A stretch of 64,000 nucleotides of DNA from Mesorhizobium sp. Z1-4 (lineage in GTDB: Bacteria > Pseudomonadota > Alphaproteobacteria > Rhizobiales > Rhizobiaceae). The notes under the pieces are model-generated. The model did no database searches and was not told where the DNA came from. It worked only from the letters and a program-made list of their open reading frames with translations. Positions within the stretch are counted from its first letter, which is position 1, and the number at the start of each line of letters is the position of its first letter. Position numbers and translations under genes: made by a program. Location of the stretch: assembly GCF_004000235.1 (NCBI RefSeq), contig NZ_RCIO01000001.1, positions 1,360,837 to 1,424,836 on the forward strand. The letters run 5' to 3'. Below, in pieces: positions 19,616-31,619 of this stretch.

Positions 19616-20509
19616 ATGGTTTCGACTTTCACAGACCTCGTAGCGGCACGGTTGCTTCCCCGCGACCTTGCCCCAAAAGACAGTCACATTGTCGACCAGC
19701 TGATTGCGGAGCGCGCCGCCGGGTTATCGGCGCATCCGCTGTGGCCGCTGATGCGGCCGCTGCTCTACCGTTTCCTGCATTATTCGGAAGCGGTGCGGAT
19801 GGCGGATCATATCGCGACGCTTTCCGGCCGCGGCGTGCTCGATTTCGTCAGTGACCTTCTGGCGCTCGACATTCAGGTCGCCGGTGCGGACAACATTCCG
19901 GCCGAGGGCGGGTTCATCATGGCCTGCAGCCACCCGACCGGCATTGCCGATGCGGTTGCCGCCTTCGACGTGCTGAAAACCAAGCGCAGCGACATGGCGA
20001 TTTTCGCCAACCGCGATGCGCTGCGCGTGTCGCCGCGGCTGCGCGAAGTGCTGATCCCGGTCGAATGGCGGGAAAGCGAAAAGTCGAGGGCGAAAAGCCG
20101 GGCGACGCTGGAGCAGACTGCGCGGGCTTTTGCTACCGAGCGCGCTGTGCTGCTGTTTCCTTCCGGCCGCATAGCCTACTGGAACAAGGACCATGTGGCC
20201 GAACGCCCATGGCAGACGACGCTGGTTTCGCTCGCCAGGCGTTACCGGGTGCCGGTTGTTCCGGTGTCGATAACGTCGCGCAATTCCTGGTGGTTCTATT
20301 TCGTGTCGCCGCGCAGTACCGAACTGCGCGACATGACGGTATTTCACGAGCTTCTGAACAAGAAGCACAAGCCCTTTGCGCTCAATATCGGCAAGCCGGT
20401 GATGCCGGACGAGCTCGACGGCAATGCAGCCGACGCGACCCGGCAGCTGCAGGATCACGCGGTGAAGGTGCTGTGCGTAAATCCGGAAGCAGAGTTCAGG
20501 CGCGCGTGA
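19616..20509 (+). CDS. PlsC-like lysophospholipid acyltransferase family protein
   Basis: A 297-residue soluble or membrane-associated acyltransferase. The catalytic-type histidine is in CSHPTGIAD near residue 106, where the usual H-x4-D reads H-x5-D. The substrate-binding block is FPSGRIAYWN around residue 181, in place of the common FPEGTRS. Such enzymes acylate lysophosphatidate, glycerol phosphate or lyso-ornithine lipids; which is not decidable here. ATG at 19616 follows CAGGACG. It converges with the aldolase gene, 19 bases apart. Confidence 0.75.
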   Translation: MVSTFTDLVAARLLPRDLAPKDSHIVDQLIAERAAGLSAHPLWPLMRPLLYRFLHYSEAVRMADHIATLSGRGVLDFVSDLLALDIQVAGADNIPAEGGFIMACSHPTGIADAVAAFDVLKTKRSDMAIFANRDALRVSPRLREVLIPVEWRESEKSRAKSRATLEQTARAFATERAVLLFPSGRIAYWNKDHVAERPWQTTLVSLARRYRVPVVPVSITSRNSWWFYFVSPRSTELRDMTVFHELLNKKHKPFALNIGKPVMPDELDGNAADATRQLQDHAVKVLCVNPEAEFRRA

Positions 20510-20528
20510 ACCCGTCCCAGCTGTTGCG

Positions 20529-21182
20529 TCAGGCGATCTTCTGGCCGGTCTTGGCCCAGTCCGCCAGGAACGCATCGAGACCTTTGTCTGTCAGCGGGTG
20601 CTTGACCAGCTGTTTCAGGATAGCCGGCGGCACGGTGGCTACATCCGAACCGATTAGGGCTGCCTGCTTGACGTGATTCACGGTCCGAACCGAAGCCGTC
20701 AGGATCTCGGTGTCGAAGTCGTAGTTATCGTAGATCGTCCTGATCTCGGCGATCAGCTCCATGCCATCCTCGCCGGTGTCGTCGATGCGGCCAACGAATG
20801 GCGAAATGAAAGTCGCGCCTGCCTTTGCCGCCAGCAGTGCCTGATTGGCCGAAAAGCAGAGCGTGACATTGACCATGCGACCGTCACCGGTGATCGCCTT
20901 GCATGCCTTGAGACCGTCGAAGGTCAGCGGAACCTTGATGCAGATGTTGTCGGCTATCTTCGACAGAACGTCGGCCTCGCGCATCATCTGATCATATTCG
21001 GTCGCGGCAACCTCGGCCGATACCGGGCCGTCGACGATGCCGCAAATCTCCTTGGTGACTTCCAGGATATCGCGGCCCGATTTCAGGATCAGCGATGGGT
21101 TTGTCGTCACGCCGTCGAGAAGCCCGAGTGCGTTGAGCTCGCTGATTTCAGAGGTGTCGGCGGTGTCGACGAAAAACTTCAT
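20529..21182 (-). CDS. fsa: Fructose-6-phosphate aldolase / transaldolase-like protein
   Basis: A 217-residue small (type 3B/4) transaldolase-family protein. It carries [23 protein letters not shown], the Schiff-base lysine in [14 protein letters not shown], and [12 protein letters not shown]. Enzymes of this size are either transaldolases of the pentose phosphate pathway or fructose-6-phosphate aldolases; sequence inspection does not settle which. ATG at 21182 follows AGGAGAC; the open frame extends far upstream but only as low-complexity Arg/Pro sequence overlapping priA. It is divergent from priA across 83 nt. Confidence 0.9.
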   Translation of the reverse strand: MKFFVDTADTSEISELNALGLLDGVTTNPSLILKSGRDILEVTKEICGIVDGPVSAEVAATEYDQMMREADVLSKIADNICIKVPLTFDGLKACKAITGDGRMVNVTLCFSANQALLAAKAGATFISPFVGRIDDTGEDGMELIAEIRTIYDNYDFDTEILTASVRTVNHVKQAALIGSDVATVPPAILKQLVKHPLTDKGLDAFLADWAKTGQKIA

Positions 21183-21265
21183 GGATGTCTCCTGGGCAGA
21201 TGGGCGGTTGGCGCGGGCGCCATTCGGCCTTGCTCTATCGCAAGAACCGGGCAAGGTCACCCACC

Positions 21266-23443
21266 ATGAGCAAAGATTCGCCCAGAACGGTTCCGGTGCT
21301 TGTGCCGACGCCGGTAGACCGGCCGTTCTCCTACGCCGTGCCGGAAGGTGCGGAGGTACGGCCGGGCTCCATCGTGCGGGTGCCGATCGGCCCGCGCGAA
21401 GTCGCGGCAGTGGTTTGGGACGGGGCGGGCGAAAATGTCGATGCCAGGAGGCTGAGGCCGATTTCGGAGGTTTTCGACTGCCCGCCGCTCGGCGAGGCGG
21501 CGCGGCGTTTCGTCGATTGGGTCGCCGCCTATACGATGACTTCGCCGGGCATGGTGGCGCGGATGTTCTTGCGGGCGCCTGCGGCCTTCGAGCCGGAGCC
21601 GCCACAGCCCGGGCTTCGCTATTCGGGCGGCGAGCCGGAGCGGGTGACAGCAGCCCGCAGCCGCGTGCTGGAGCTTGCGCGCAACGGCATGGCCTGGACC
21701 CGGTCGGGGCTGGCCCATGCGGCCGGCGTGTCGCTCAGCGTGGTCGATGGGCTCGTTGCACAGGATGTGTTCGAAACGGTGCTTCTGCCACCGCAGCCCG
21801 TGGTTGCGAAACCCGACCCCGACTACGCGCAGCCCGAACTTACCGTCGATCAGGAGGAAGCCGCCGGCAGCCTGCGCGAACGGGTGCGGGAAAGTGCTTT
21901 TTCAGTCACCATGATCGATGGAGTGACTGGCTCCGGCAAGACGGAGACCTATTTCGAAGCAATCGGTGAGGCGATTCGGGCAGGCAAACAGGTGCTGATC
22001 CTGATGCCGGAAATCGCGCTGACCCAGGCATTTCTGGAGCGCTTTCACGATCGATTCGGTGCCAAGCCGGCGGAGTGGCACTCCGATGTCACGCCACGTA
22101 TGCGCGAGCGCGTCTGGCGGCAAGTCGCGCAAGGCAATGTGCAGGTGGTGGCGGGCGCGCGCTCGTCGCTCTTCTTGCCGTTCGACAATCTCGGGCTGAT
22201 CGTGGTCGATGAAGAGCACGACACCGCCTACAAGCAGGAAGACCGGGTTTTCTACAACGCGCGTGACATGGCGGTGGTGCGCGGCAATATCGGCCAGTTT
22301 CCGGTGATACTGGCATCGGCCACGCCCTCCGTCGAGACGCGGGTCAACGCCGAGACCGGGCGTTACCACAGCGTGGCGCTTCCGACGCGCTATGCCGAGG
22401 CCGTTTTGCCGGAACTCAAGGCGATCGACATGCGGCGCCATCCGCCAGCGCGGGGCGGGTTCCTGTCGCCGGTCCTGATCCAGGCACTGCGCGGTGCGCT
22501 GGAGCGAGGCGAGCAGTCGCTGCTTTTCCTCAACCGGCGGGGTTATGCGCCGCTGACACTGTGCCGGGTGTGCGGGCACCGGTTCCAGTGCCCGGACTGC
22601 TCGTCCTGGCTGGTTGAGCATCGTTTTCGCGGTCAGCTCGTTTGCCACCATTGCGGGCATCACGAGGCACGGCCGGAGGCCTGTCCCGAATGCGGGACCT
22701 TCGATCACCTCGTTGCCTGCGGCCCCGGGATCGAGCGAATCGCGGAAGAGGCGATGGAGCATTTTTCCGATGCGCGCATCATCGTCCTGTCTTCCGATCT
22801 TGTCGGCGGCGTGAAGCGGCTGCGGCTTGAATTCGAGGCCATTGCCAAGGGCGAGGCCGATATCGTGATCGGAACGCAGCTTGTCGCCAAGGGGCACAAT
22901 TTTCCCGGCATTACGGTGGTTGGTGTCGTCGATGCCGATATCGGGTTGGCGAACGGCGATCCGCGCGCGGCGGAACGGACGTTCCAGCTGCTCAGCCAGG
23001 TGACCGGCCGGGCAGGACGCGCGGGCGGGCGCAGCCAGGGCCTGATCCAGACTTACCAGCCGGACCATCCTGTGATGCAGGCGCTGATTTCAGGCGATGC
23101 GGAAAGCTTCTACCAGCGCGAGATCGCGGAACGGCAGCGGGCGGCCATGCCGCCTTTCGGCCGGCTGGCGGCGATCGTGGTGAGCGCCGCAACGCGCGGC
23201 GAAGCCGAAGCGCATGCGCGCGCCCTGCGCCGGGCAGCGGCCCCAAGCGACCAGATCAGCGTCCTCGGACCCGCCGAAGCGCCGCTGGCCCTGATTGCCG
23301 GGCGGTACCGTTTCCGGCTTCTGGTCCATGGTACGCGCCGGGCCGGCATGCAGGACTACCTGCGGATCATGCTGGAAGCCGCACCCAGGCCGCGCGGCTC
23401 GGTGCGCGTGCAGGTCGACATCGATCCGCAGAGTTTTCTTTGA
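21266..23443 (+). CDS. priA: Primosomal protein N' (replication restart helicase PriA)
   Basis: A 725-residue 3'-to-5' superfamily 2 helicase that reloads the replisome at stalled forks. The N-terminal 3'-end-binding domain is followed by Walker [13 protein letters not shown] (about residue 220), Walker [13 protein letters not shown], and an inserted zinc domain with four paired cysteine clusters (CRVCGH, CPDC, CHHCGH, CPECG). The C-terminal helicase motifs [13 protein letters not shown] and [12 protein letters not shown] are intact. ATG at 21266 ([16 protein letters not shown]) is preferred to a frame start 27 codons earlier. It lies upstream of the ATP synthase operon. Confidence 0.96.
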   Translation: MSKDSPRTVPVLVPTPVDRPFSYAVPEGAEVRPGSIVRVPIGPREVAAVVWDGAGENVDARRLRPISEVFDCPPLGEAARRFVDWVAAYTMTSPGMVARMFLRAPAAFEPEPPQPGLRYSGGEPERVTAARSRVLELARNGMAWTRSGLAHAAGVSLSVVDGLVAQDVFETVLLPPQPVVAKPDPDYAQPELTVDQEEAAGSLRERVRESAFSVTMIDGVTGSGKTETYFEAIGEAIRAGKQVLILMPEIALTQAFLERFHDRFGAKPAEWHSDVTPRMRERVWRQVAQGNVQVVAGARSSLFLPFDNLGLIVVDEEHDTAYKQEDRVFYNARDMAVVRGNIGQFPVILASATPSVETRVNAETGRYHSVALPTRYAEAVLPELKAIDMRRHPPARGGFLSPVLIQALRGALERGEQSLLFLNRRGYAPLTLCRVCGHRFQCPDCSSWLVEHRFRGQLVCHHCGHHEARPEACPECGTFDHLVACGPGIERIAEEAMEHFSDARIIVLSSDLVGGVKRLRLEFEAIAKGEADIVIGTQLVAKGHNFPGITVVGVVDADIGLANGDPRAAERTFQLLSQVTGRAGRAGGRSQGLIQTYQPDHPVMQALISGDAESFYQREIAERQRAAMPPFGRLAAIVVSAATRGEAEAHARALRRAAAPSDQISVLGPAEAPLALIAGRYRFRLLVHGTRRAGMQDYLRIMLEAAPRPRGSVRVQVDIDPQSFL

Positions 23444-23492
23444 CGTTGCGGAAGCTCCTCCCTAGAGTTCCGGCTCAACTTCGGGAGACGTC

Positions 23493-23945
23493 ATGAAGAA
23501 GATCGCAGCGTCGGCAGCCGCCATATTCATCAGCTCAGCCCAGATGGCACAGGCTCAGCAGCCGATCATCACGGACATTCTATGGCCCAACATCAACTCC
23601 TATTGCACCTTCCAGCGCAACGGCCAGAACTTCGACTACAACAATCCCGACAGCTGGCGTTTCGTCTTCTTTGACAATACCGACACGATTACCGGCTCCA
23701 ATGCGCGCTACGCCTATATCGGGCTGCACCACCAGGTGCGCCAGCTTGAGGAAATCGACACAATGACGTCGGGCGAGGGCGAGTTGCGCAGCTACCGTAC
23801 CTGGGGCGAACCCAGCTACGAGGTGAAGGTCTCAATGATCAAGGGTGAGAGCGGCGGCGAAAGCACCTCCTATACCGGAACGATCTCCGTCAGCGGGCCG
23901 GGCGGCTCGGAAGAGGTGGAGTTTCACGGTGACTGCGGCGTCTGA
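23493..23945 (+). CDS. Hypothetical exported protein, unrecognised
   Basis: A 150-residue protein with a clear signal peptide (MKKIAASAAAIFIS..., likely cleaved after AQA at residue 21). The mature part is rich in aromatic and acidic residues and has two cysteines (in SYCTFQ and GDCGV) that could form a disulfide. No family is recognised. ATG at 23493 follows GGGAGACGTC. A gap of 49 nt after priA allows read-through, but the functions look unrelated. Confidence 0.65.
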   Translation: MKKIAASAAAIFISSAQMAQAQQPIITDILWPNINSYCTFQRNGQNFDYNNPDSWRFVFFDNTDTITGSNARYAYIGLHHQVRQLEEIDTMTSGEGELRSYRTWGEPSYEVKVSMIKGESGGESTSYTGTISVSGPGGSEEVEFHGDCGV

Positions 23946-24014
23946 CACCGCGCTGGCCATCCAGCCGCAAGCTGCTAGACTGGCCGCATTGATGCGCAGT
24001 TCGAGGGGCGCCAG

Positions 24015-24410
24015 ATGGAATTTGCTTTTCCTTGGCCGTTGAGCCTCGGGGAATGGCTGGCGTGGAGCTGCGCCGTCGTTACCGTGCTGCTCGGGCTGTT
24101 TCTGCTTTTCGCACCCACCAGCGGGCTGCGCCTCTACCGGCTGCAGACGCTGCCGGAGCATCCCGAGGCGGTGGCCAGTGCCCGCGCGAATCTGGCCGGC
24201 TTTCAGATCGCGCTGGGGCTCTGCTGCATCCTGCTAGCGCAACCGCTGCTCTATATCGCCCTTGGGCTCGCCTGGGCACTGACGGGATTCGGGCGGCTCG
24301 TGTCGATGCTCTCTGACGATGGCAATACGCTCTACAACTGGATTTCGCTGATACTCGAGATCATTCTGGCGCTGTCGGTGCTGCTGTTTGCCTTCGGGCT
24401 GGTCCCCTGA
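24015..24410 (+). CDS. Small integral membrane protein (DUF4345-like)
   Basis: A 131-residue protein with four hydrophobic segments. The middle resembles DUF4345-type proteins (GFQIALGLCCILLA and LVSMLSDD). Function unknown. It starts at the only in-frame ATG near a ribosome-like GGGGC. The 233 nt after it (24411-24643) hold the atp operon leader, including a 7-bp inverted repeat (CTTCCGG/CCGGAAG, about 24470-24493) that lacks a T-tract. Confidence 0.6.
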   Translation: MEFAFPWPLSLGEWLAWSCAVVTVLLGLFLLFAPTSGLRLYRLQTLPEHPEAVASARANLAGFQIALGLCCILLAQPLLYIALGLAWALTGFGRLVSMLSDDGNTLYNWISLILEIILALSVLLFAFGLVP

Positions 24411-24643
24411 TCGCAGGCTTTCCGCGGTCAAAGAGGGGCGTGCGACAAAAACGCGCCAAAAGGCCGACTTCCGGCGTGTTGCGAGTCCCGGAAGCGTATG
24501 CTAGACGGCGGTCAATATTTGGCTGGGGGAGCCGGTGTGTCCCGGTGGCTGGCCAAAAATAATCAGCAAGGTCAAAGATTTAGCAAGAGCTCAGAGCTCC
24601 AGCGTAAATCTTGCGGCCAATCAGACAGGAAGAGCGGCACTTC

Positions 24644-25204
24644 GTGGCGAATTCTGGTTCGATGATTTCTGGAATGGCCGAGCGTTATGCGGGATCACTT
24701 TTCGACCTCGCGCTCGAAGCCAAGTCGGTCGAGAAGGTCGAAGCGACTCTCGGCGAGGTTGAAGACCTGATCAACGCAAATGCCGATCTGAAGCGTCTTA
24801 TCGAAAGCCCGGTCTTTTCGGCGGACGACCAGTTTCGCGCCATCGACGCGATCGCCAGGAAGGCGGGCATCGAAGGCCTGGTCGGCAACTTCCTGCGTGT
24901 CGTGGCGCGTAACCGGCGCCTGTTCGCCGTGCCGTCCATGATCGCCGCTTACCGCCGCGTCGCCGCCGCGCATCGCGGCGAGGTGGCTGCCGAAGTTACG
25001 TCGGCACATGAACTCACGGCCGAACAGATGCGGGAGCTGAATGCCTCGCTGAAGGAAGTGGCCGGAAAAGACGTCGCGATCAAACTCAACGTTGATCCCG
25101 CCATTCTCGGTGGTCTGATCGTGAAGATCGGCTCGCGCCAGATCGACACGTCGCTACGCACCAAACTCAATTCGCTTAAGCTTGCACTGAAAGAGGTCGG
25201 CTGA
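24644..25204 (+). CDS. atpH: ATP synthase F1 subunit delta
   Basis: The OSCP/delta subunit of the peripheral stalk, 186 residues. Recognisable parts are the N-terminal [30 protein letters not shown] [17 protein letters not shown], and the C-terminal [22 protein letters not shown] chose the GTG at 24644 after AGGAAGAG, as in related rhizobia; ATG at 24662 is an alternative. Its stop overlaps the atpA start by one base (TGATG). Only the F1 genes lie here; F0 (atpI-B-E-F) is elsewhere, as is normal for this order. Confidence 0.94.
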   Translation: MANSGSMISGMAERYAGSLFDLALEAKSVEKVEATLGEVEDLINANADLKRLIESPVFSADDQFRAIDAIARKAGIEGLVGNFLRVVARNRRLFAVPSMIAAYRRVAAAHRGEVAAEVTSAHELTAEQMRELNASLKEVAGKDVAIKLNVDPAILGGLIVKIGSRQIDTSLRTKLNSLKLALKEVG

Positions 25205-26733
25205 TGGATATCCGCGCCGCGGAAATTTCCGCAATCCTCAAGGACCAGATCAAGAACTTCGGCAAAGAAGCCGAAGTTTCCGAAGTCGGTCAGGTTCTCT
25301 CCGTTGGTGACGGTATCGCCCGCGTCTACGGTCTGGACAATGTCCAGGCCGGCGAGCTGGTCGAATTTCCGGGCGCCATCAAGGGCATGGCCCTCAACCT
25401 GGAAGCCGACAATGTCGGTGTCGTTATTTTCGGCAACGACCGCGACATCAAGGAAGGCGACACCGTCAAGCGGACCGGCGCCATCGTCGACGTTCCGGTA
25501 GGTCCTGGCCTGCTCGGCCGCGTTGTCGACGCGTTGGGCAATCCTATCGACGGCAAGGGCCCGATCAAGTCTGCCGAGCGCCGCCGCGTTGACGTGAAGG
25601 CGCCGGGCATCATTCCGCGCAAGTCGGTGCATGAGCCCATGTCGACCGGCCTCAAGGCCATCGATGCGCTGATCCCGGTCGGCCGCGGCCAGCGCGAGCT
25701 GATCATTGGCGACCGCCAGACCGGCAAGACCGCGATCATTCTTGACACCTTCCTCAACCAGAAATCGCTCAATGCAGGCGACGACGAGAGCCAGAAGCTC
25801 TACTGCGTCTACGTCGCCGTCGGTCAGAAGCGTTCGACCGTCGCGCAGTTCGTGAAGGTTCTGGAGGAGCGTGGCGCTCTCGAATATTCGATCATCATCG
25901 CCGCGACCGCTTCCGATCCGGCCCCGATGCAGTTCCTGGCCCCAATGGCCGGCTGCGCCATGGCCGAATATTTCCGCGACAACGGCCAGCACGCGCTGAT
26001 CGGCTACGACGATCTGTCCAAGCAGGCCGTTGCATACCGCCAGATGTCGCTGCTGCTGCGCCGCCCGCCGGGCCGCGAAGCCTATCCGGGCGACGTGTTC
26101 TATCTGCACTCGCGCCTGCTCGAGCGCGCCGCGAAGATGAACGAAGACAATGGTGCGGGTTCGCTGACGGCGCTGCCGGTCATCGAGACGCAGGCCAACG
26201 ACGTGTCGGCCTACATTCCGACCAACGTGATCTCGATCACCGACGGTCAGATCTTCCTTGAAACCAACCTCTTCTTCCAGGGCATCCGCCCGGCCGTGAA
26301 CGTCGGCCTGTCTGTTTCGCGTGTGGGCTCCTCGGCTCAGATCAAGGCAATGAAGCAGGTTGCAGGCTCGATCAAGGGCGAGCTGGCGCAGTACCGCGAG
26401 ATGGCGGCGTTCGCTCAGTTCGGCTCCGACCTCGATGCGGCAACGCAGCGCCTGCTCAACCGCGGTGCGCGCCTGACCGAGCTTCTGAAGCAGCCGCAGT
26501 TCTCGCCGCTGAAGACGGAAGAGCAAGTCGCAGTGATCTTCGCCGGCGTGAACGGTTATCTCGACAAGCTGACCGTTGCTCAGGTCGGCAAGTTCGAGCA
26601 GGGGCTGCTGGCCCATATGCGCTCCGACGGCAAGGACGTACTCGCCGCCATCCGCAAGGAAAAGGCACTTTCCGACGACCTCTCCGCGAAGCTGAAGGCA
26701 CAGATCGACGCCTTCGCCAAGAACTTCGCCTGA
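25204..26733 (+). CDS. atpA: ATP synthase F1 subunit alpha
   Basis: A 509-residue non-catalytic nucleotide-binding subunit of F1. The P-loop [13 protein letters not shown], the [19 protein letters not shown] region and the signature [17 protein letters not shown] are intact. It is translationally coupled to atpH by a one-base stop-start overlap and is followed by atpG after 38 nt. Codon use and length are ordinary. Confidence 0.99.
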   Translation: MDIRAAEISAILKDQIKNFGKEAEVSEVGQVLSVGDGIARVYGLDNVQAGELVEFPGAIKGMALNLEADNVGVVIFGNDRDIKEGDTVKRTGAIVDVPVGPGLLGRVVDALGNPIDGKGPIKSAERRRVDVKAPGIIPRKSVHEPMSTGLKAIDALIPVGRGQRELIIGDRQTGKTAIILDTFLNQKSLNAGDDESQKLYCVYVAVGQKRSTVAQFVKVLEERGALEYSIIIAATASDPAPMQFLAPMAGCAMAEYFRDNGQHALIGYDDLSKQAVAYRQMSLLLRRPPGREAYPGDVFYLHSRLLERAAKMNEDNGAGSLTALPVIETQANDVSAYIPTNVISITDGQIFLETNLFFQGIRPAVNVGLSVSRVGSSAQIKAMKQVAGSIKGELAQYREMAAFAQFGSDLDAATQRLLNRGARLTELLKQPQFSPLKTEEQVAVIFAGVNGYLDKLTVAQVGKFEQGLLAHMRSDGKDVLAAIRKEKALSDDLSAKLKAQIDAFAKNFA

Positions 26734-26771
26734 GGCCGACGAACCGAGACTGACAGGATCAGGGTCGCCGC

Positions 26772-29211
<2,440 letters not shown>

Positions 29212-29223
29212 TCAGGGCGATAA

Positions 29224-29325
29224 CGGCAGTAAGGCAATAGGGCAATAAGGAGAGCGGAAGAGGGACATTGGCATAGCTACTCGGGGAGCGTCCCCTACTG
29301 GCCTACTGCCTACAGCCCTACTCCC
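29224..29325. repeat. Inverted array of GGCAGTA-like units between atpD and atpC
   Basis: The left arm (29224-29251) reads as three tandem units close to GGCAGTA (GGCAGTAA, GGCAATAG, GGCAATAA). The right arm (29292-29325), read on the opposite strand, gives GGGAGTA, GGGCTGTA, GGCAGTA and GGCCAGTA. Together they form an imperfect inverted repeat with about 40 nt between the arms, able to make a long hairpin in the atp mRNA. It fills most of the 122-nt atpD-atpC spacer. It is not followed by a T-tract. Confidence 0.65.
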
Positions 29326-29333
29326 CCAAGTCT

Positions 29334-29741
29334 ATGGCTGAAAGCTTCAAATTCGAACTGGTTTCTCCGGAACGGCTGCTGATCTCGGAAGAGGTCGAGC
29401 AGGTGATTATCCCGGGAACCGATGGTGAGATGACCGTGATGGCGTCGCATGCGCCGATCATGACCACCATCAAGCCAGGCGTCGTAACTGTGAAGCCGGT
29501 TTCCGGCGGCGAACAGCGTTATGCGGTGTTTGGCGGCTTTGCCGACATTCTTCCGCAGGGATGCACGCTGCTGGCGGAATCTGCCGTACCGGCGGACAGA
29601 CTCGACCGTGCCGAGCTGCAGAAACGGATTGACGATGCGAGGCATAAGGCCGAGCACGCCGAAGATCTGGACGAGCGCAGCCGTGCCGAACTCTATCTGC
29701 ATCAGCTGACGACGCTCGAAGGCGCACTGATTCCGGCCTAG
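29334..29741 (+). CDS. atpC: ATP synthase F1 subunit epsilon
   Basis: A 135-residue subunit with the beta-sandwich domain (FKFELVSPERLLISEEVEQV, IPGTDGEMTVMASHAP) and a C-terminal helical part that can inhibit rotation. Last gene of the atp operon. The spacer to atpD is unusually long for this operon and holds an inverted repeat array. A strong terminator follows 22 nt after the stop. Confidence 0.96.
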   Translation: MAESFKFELVSPERLLISEEVEQVIIPGTDGEMTVMASHAPIMTTIKPGVVTVKPVSGGEQRYAVFGGFADILPQGCTLLAESAVPADRLDRAELQKRIDDARHKAEHAEDLDERSRAELYLHQLTTLEGALIPA

Positions 29742-29763
29742 CCGGTCCCATCAGCAGGAACCT

Positions 29764-29791
29764 AAAGCCGGGCCATGAGCCCGGCTTTTTT
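29764..29791 (+). terminator. Intrinsic terminator of the atpHAGDC operon
   Basis: GCCGGGC (29767-29773) pairs with GCCCGGC (29779-29785) around the loop CATGA, extended by AAA/TTT, and is followed by six T residues. It is a textbook rho-independent terminator on the plus strand, 22 nt beyond the atpC stop. On the minus strand it would give a weaker end for rppH. Confidence 0.92.
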
Positions 29792-29809
29792 GTTGCCGGT
29801 CCGGTAGAG

Positions 29810-30340
29810 TCAGGGAGCGAGGTGCCTGAAGGCGGTCACAACCTGCCGGTAGACGCCGCGTTTGAAAGGCACGATAAGCTCAGGCATCTCAGCCATAGGT
29901 TTCCAGTCCCAGGCATCGAATTCGGCCGTGTGGCCACCTGGCGGTGGATCGATGGCAATCTCGGTTTCATCGCCATCGAAACGGAAGGCATACCATTTCT
30001 GGGTCTGGCCGCGATATTTGCCACTCAGTGCCTTGCCGAGGATATCGTCGGGCAGGTCGTAGTTGATCCATTCCGGGGCTTCGGCGAGCAAAGATACGCT
30101 TCGGATGCCCGTCTCTTCGTAGAGTTCGCGCTTTGCGGCCTCGAAAGGGTCTTCGTCCTTATCGATGCCGCCCTGCGGCATCTGCCAAAGCATCGGTGAC
30201 GCCAGCAGCTCGGAGTCCGTATCCACAATCCGCCGGCCGGCCCAGACAAGTCCCTCTGTATTGAGCACCAATGCACCGACGCAGCGCCGGTAGGGCATCG
30301 CCTCGCGGTCCGGCGTTTGCCTGCGCTTGTCTTTGCCCAT
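29810..30340 (-). CDS. rppH: RNA pyrophosphohydrolase (Nudix)
   Basis: A 176-residue Nudix hydrolase that removes pyrophosphate from 5'-triphosphate mRNA ends and starts RNase E-dependent decay. It also fits the older name dinucleoside polyphosphate hydrolase (IalA). The Nudix box is complete: [23 protein letters not shown] (split around residues 60-82), with QMPQGG before it and QKWYAFRF after it. ATG at 30340 lies four bases after the yibQ stop, marking it as the last gene of the envC-ctpA-yibQ-rppH operon; an internal ATG at 30298 is possible. Confidence 0.94.
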   Translation of the reverse strand: MGKDKRRQTPDREAMPYRRCVGALVLNTEGLVWAGRRIVDTDSELLASPMLWQMPQGGIDKDEDPFEAAKRELYEETGIRSVSLLAEAPEWINYDLPDDILGKALSGKYRGQTQKWYAFRFDGDETEIAIDPPPGGHTAEFDAWDWKPMAEMPELIVPFKRGVYRQVVTAFRHLAP

Positions 30341-30344
30341 TCGG

Positions 30345-31502
30345 TCAGCCGGCCTCCGGGTCATTCGCCAGCGCCGAAATCGGGACGACCTCAATGCCGC
30401 GCTTTCTGGCTTCTGCGATCCATTCGGTGACTGCCGACACGGTTCCTTGAAACGCCGAACCGATGGCTATCGCATAACCCTTGGCGCGGGCAGTGCGTTC
30501 GGCTTCGTCCAACTTCTTGAGGATATCGCCGCGATCGCGCGTTTTGTCGATGTGAAGATCGGCGGCGGCATAAGGTCCGCGCGCCCCGGCGGCCAGCTCT
30601 TCGGCCATGCTGCGCGCCGATGTACCGTCATCGAGAAACATGAGGCCGCGCGCGGCAAGTTCATCCATGAAAGGTTTCATTGCCGCATTCTCGGTAACAA
30701 ACCGCCCGCCGAGATAGTTCATGACACCGACATAGTTGGTCGTGCGCGACAGAGCGACATGAAGGCGCTGTGCGTTTTCAGAGGCGCCGGCGTCCACCGT
30801 GAGCGTATTTTTGCCCGGGTCGACATTGGGATAGTCGAAAGGCTCCATCGGAACTTGCATCAGGATTTCGTGGCCCTTCTGACGGGCCGTCTGCATCCAG
30901 CGGTCGATCGAATTGCCGCCGCTGGCAAATGCGAGCGTTACTTCGGCAGGCAGGCTGGCGATGGCCTCCTGCGTGCCGGTCTGAGAGACAGCGAGGCCAC
31001 CGATCACGATGGCGATGCGGGCGCCCCGGGCGCCGGACCACGGACGCGCATAAACGTCGAAAGGCCTGCGCCCGTCGGCACCGCGCACCGGCAAAGGGCC
31101 CAACTCGGTTTCCTGGATCAGCGCCCTGTCCGGAAGGTGCGCCACCCGCAGGTTCTGTCCTTTGGCGCTCGGGTCGAACACTTCAACAGATGTGCCCGAT
31201 GCGGGTGGGGGAACGCGGATGATAGAGGCGCCGCCGTCGGTGCGGGTTTCGGTCGGCTGAGGCCGCGACGCCTGTTGGGATGCGGTTGCCGTCTGTTCCT
31301 GCGGCACCGACACCACTGCCTGCGTAGCGGACCGGAAAGGCCGATCGCGCAGCGCGATTGCAGTGGAAGTACCGAAAACTGCCAGCACTGCAATCCAGAA
31401 AGCAAAAACCGAAAGCGGGGGAAACGAAAAGCGCGGCCGGCCGCGCCTGACATTCAGGCCCAGCGGCTGTTCGATCTCGCTGCGTTCGGCCTTGCTGTCC
31501 AC
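30345..31502 (-). CDS. yibQ: Divergent polysaccharide deacetylase family protein (YibQ/DUF610)
   Basis: A 385-residue protein with one N-terminal membrane anchor (residues 28-50, [18 protein letters not shown]), a Pro/Gln/Thr-rich linker, and a periplasmic NodB-related barrel from about residue 160 ([38 protein letters not shown]). In this divergent family the metal-binding residues of true deacetylases are mostly changed, so enzyme activity is doubtful. Start is GTG at 31502 with an AGGA upstream. It sits between ctpA and rppH, as in other rhizobia. Confidence 0.87.
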   Translation of the reverse strand: MDSKAERSEIEQPLGLNVRRGRPRFSFPPLSVFAFWIAVLAVFGTSTAIALRDRPFRSATQAVVSVPQEQTATASQQASRPQPTETRTDGGASIIRVPPPASGTSVEVFDPSAKGQNLRVAHLPDRALIQETELGPLPVRGADGRRPFDVYARPWSGARGARIAIVIGGLAVSQTGTQEAIASLPAEVTLAFASGGNSIDRWMQTARQKGHEILMQVPMEPFDYPNVDPGKNTLTVDAGASENAQRLHVALSRTTNYVGVMNYLGGRFVTENAAMKPFMDELAARGLMFLDDGTSARSMAEELAAGARGPYAAADLHIDKTRDRGDILKKLDEAERTARAKGYAIAIGSAFQGTVSAVTEWIAEARKRGIEVVPISALANDPEAG

Positions 31503-31619
31503 TAAAAGGTCCTGTCGGTCGCTGTTATTGGGGCCGGCTGGACGATGGACAAAGCTGCGGCTGCCGGTAGTTCTCTAACGAACCGGTCCGCGGCTGGCGC
31601 GGACCGGCGATTTACGGCC

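Noticed and set aside
24468..24495. Terminator or attenuator before atpH
   Set aside because: The CTTCCGG/CCGGAAG hairpin is short and not followed by T residues.
24949..26616. Long open frame (555 codons) antisense to atpH-atpA
   Set aside because: It mirrors atpA codon structure, has no ribosome site or family features, and reads as His/Arg/Asp-rich sequence typical of antisense frames in GC-rich genes.
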